Assembly (NCBI GenBank): GCA_000380705.1
Contig: AQYM01000010.1
Span: 1 to 14,984, forward strand
Length of the DNA: 14,984 bases
Origin: Crenarchaeota archaeon SCGC AAA471-B05
Lineage (GTDB): Archaea; Thermoproteota; Thermoprotei; Gearchaeales; Gearchaeaceae
Reading direction: 5' to 3'
Every line of letters starts with the position of its first letter. Within the stretch, counting starts at the first letter, position 1. The position numbers and the translations under genes were made by a program. Below the pieces are notes generated by a model. It made no database searches. It was not told the origin of the DNA and worked only from the letters and a program-made list of their open reading frames with translations. Of this stretch, positions 14,256-14,984 are shown piece by piece.

Positions 14256-14984
14256 GTAAGAAAATAATAAATATAGAAGAAAGACATGCAACGGCAATTA
14301 GAAGATTGGCAGCTGTAAGAATTTCCAGATTTATAGTTCAATTTCTTTTCCTTTTTATAGCAAATTTGGGAATTACTTTACTAATTCCTTTACCTGTAGT
14401 AGGACTTACCTATCCTTGGACATCTTTTATAAGTTCTTTAGATCTACTACAAATTTCCATAGTTCTTTTAATACCCCCAATTCTTCCATTAGCTACTGTA
14501 ATAATATTTAATGCTACTATAGGAAGATTTTTCTGTGGTTGGATTTGTCCATTTGGATTTGTTCAAGATTTAGTAGCATATATCGGAAAAGCTACAAGGT
14601 TTATTTCTTCTAAAACGGATAGCAGGTTAAAAAACTTTAAGTATTTCGTACTATTCTTAGTAATAATTGTTTCTTTAGGATTAGCTAATTTAAACATTAC
14701 AAATAGCTTAGATTTATTTAGAAGCAATTACGGTAGGGGTATTGGTATAATGCCTTATTCATCCATTGCTCCAGATGCTACATTATTAGGAACAATTCCT
14801 TTAATTTTTAACTTAGGCATCTTACCTTCCAGTTTTGATAAATTATTTTCATCGTTAAATTTTGGTCTAGTTGTAAGATATTTTGTATTATTTTTAATCT
14901 TGATATTAATAGCAAGAATTAGTAGGTTTTATTGTAGATATATATGTCCTATGGGAGCATTGAATGCCATTTTTTCTTCGAAAA
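14252..14984 (+). CDS. NapH/CcoG-type membrane 4Fe-4S protein (runs off right edge)
   Basis: The frame opens at ATG 14252 and is uninterrupted for 244 codons to the window end. It has membrane helices at about 25-45, 64-90, 124-140, 195-212 and 212-226, and two cytoplasmic cluster motifs: CGWICPFGFVQD (Cys95, Cys99) and CRYICPMGAL (Cys228, Cys232). This CxxxCP pair is the mark of NapH, RdxA/CcoG and NosR-type polyferredoxins, which pass electrons from quinol to periplasmic or other acceptors or supply a maturation system. More clusters are expected beyond the edge. It overlaps the 48-residue protein gene by 4 bp and has no strong ribosome site, so it depends on coupling. The specific electron acceptor is unknown. 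Confidence 0.88.
   Translation, partial: MSKKIINIEERHATAIRRLAAVRISRFIVQFLFLFIANLGITLLIPLPVVGLTYPWTSFISSLDLLQISIVLLIPPILPLATVIIFNATIGRFFCGWICPFGFVQDLVAYIGKATRFISSKTDSRLKNFKYFVLFLVIIVSLGLANLNITNSLDLFRSNYGRGIGIMPYSSIAPDATLLGTIPLIFNLGILPSSFDKLFSSLNFGLVVRYFVLFLILILIARISRFYCRYICPMGALNAIFSSK

Overview
The window looks like AT-rich chromosomal DNA of a thermoacidophilic crenarchaeote, most likely in or near the Sulfolobales. This is inferred from TATA-type promoters placed about 25 bp before leaderless starts, frequent TTG starts, a GGAGGGTG ribosome site inside an operon, a glucokinase-like protein that resembles the Sulfolobus hexokinase, an extracellular subtilase with a Thr-rich stalk and a membrane anchor, and a mesophile-unlike bias towards I, K, L and Y. 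No CRISPR, tRNA, rRNA or intact transposon was seen.

Layout. 1-2187 (minus): nuoL followed 2 bp later by the 5' part of nuoM, which runs off the left edge. 2188-2617: a 430-bp gap with no convincing gene. 2618-4212 (plus): a SpoIIM-like membrane protein coupled by TAATG to a BadF/hexokinase-type sugar kinase. 4217-5824 (minus): thioredoxin reductase and a small HAD phosphatase. 5908-8906 (minus): a secreted Ca-loop subtilase and, overlapping it by 4 bp, a secreted repeat (propeller-like) protein; both end in a Thr-rich stalk and one membrane helix. 8962-10213 (plus): a second, 5'-truncated copy of nuoM. 10341-11984 (minus): HIT protein, zinc-ribbon protein and a DUF92 membrane protein, behind argS (12025-13908). 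13993-14056 (minus): a candidate C/D-box-like small RNA. 14109-14984 (plus): a 48-residue single-helix protein overlapping a NapH-type polyferredoxin that leaves the right edge.

The most striking feature is that bases 1-95 and 8962-9056 are an exact inverted repeat lying inside the nuoM reading frame. The left copy carries the real nuoM start (307, minus) and is attached to nuoL. The right copy lacks the first 78 codons but is complete to the stop. Flipping the 8.9 kb between the repeats would join the two halves in frame into a 487-residue NuoM directly behind nuoL. The window therefore records one of three things: an inversion that split nuoM, the inner edge of a larger inverted duplication, or an assembly join. 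The sequence alone cannot decide which, because the left copy reaches the window edge.

Functionally the window mixes respiratory membrane components (NuoL, NuoM, the NapH-like protein), redox maintenance (TrxB), cell-surface proteolysis, sugar phosphorylation and translation (argS, possibly a guide RNA).
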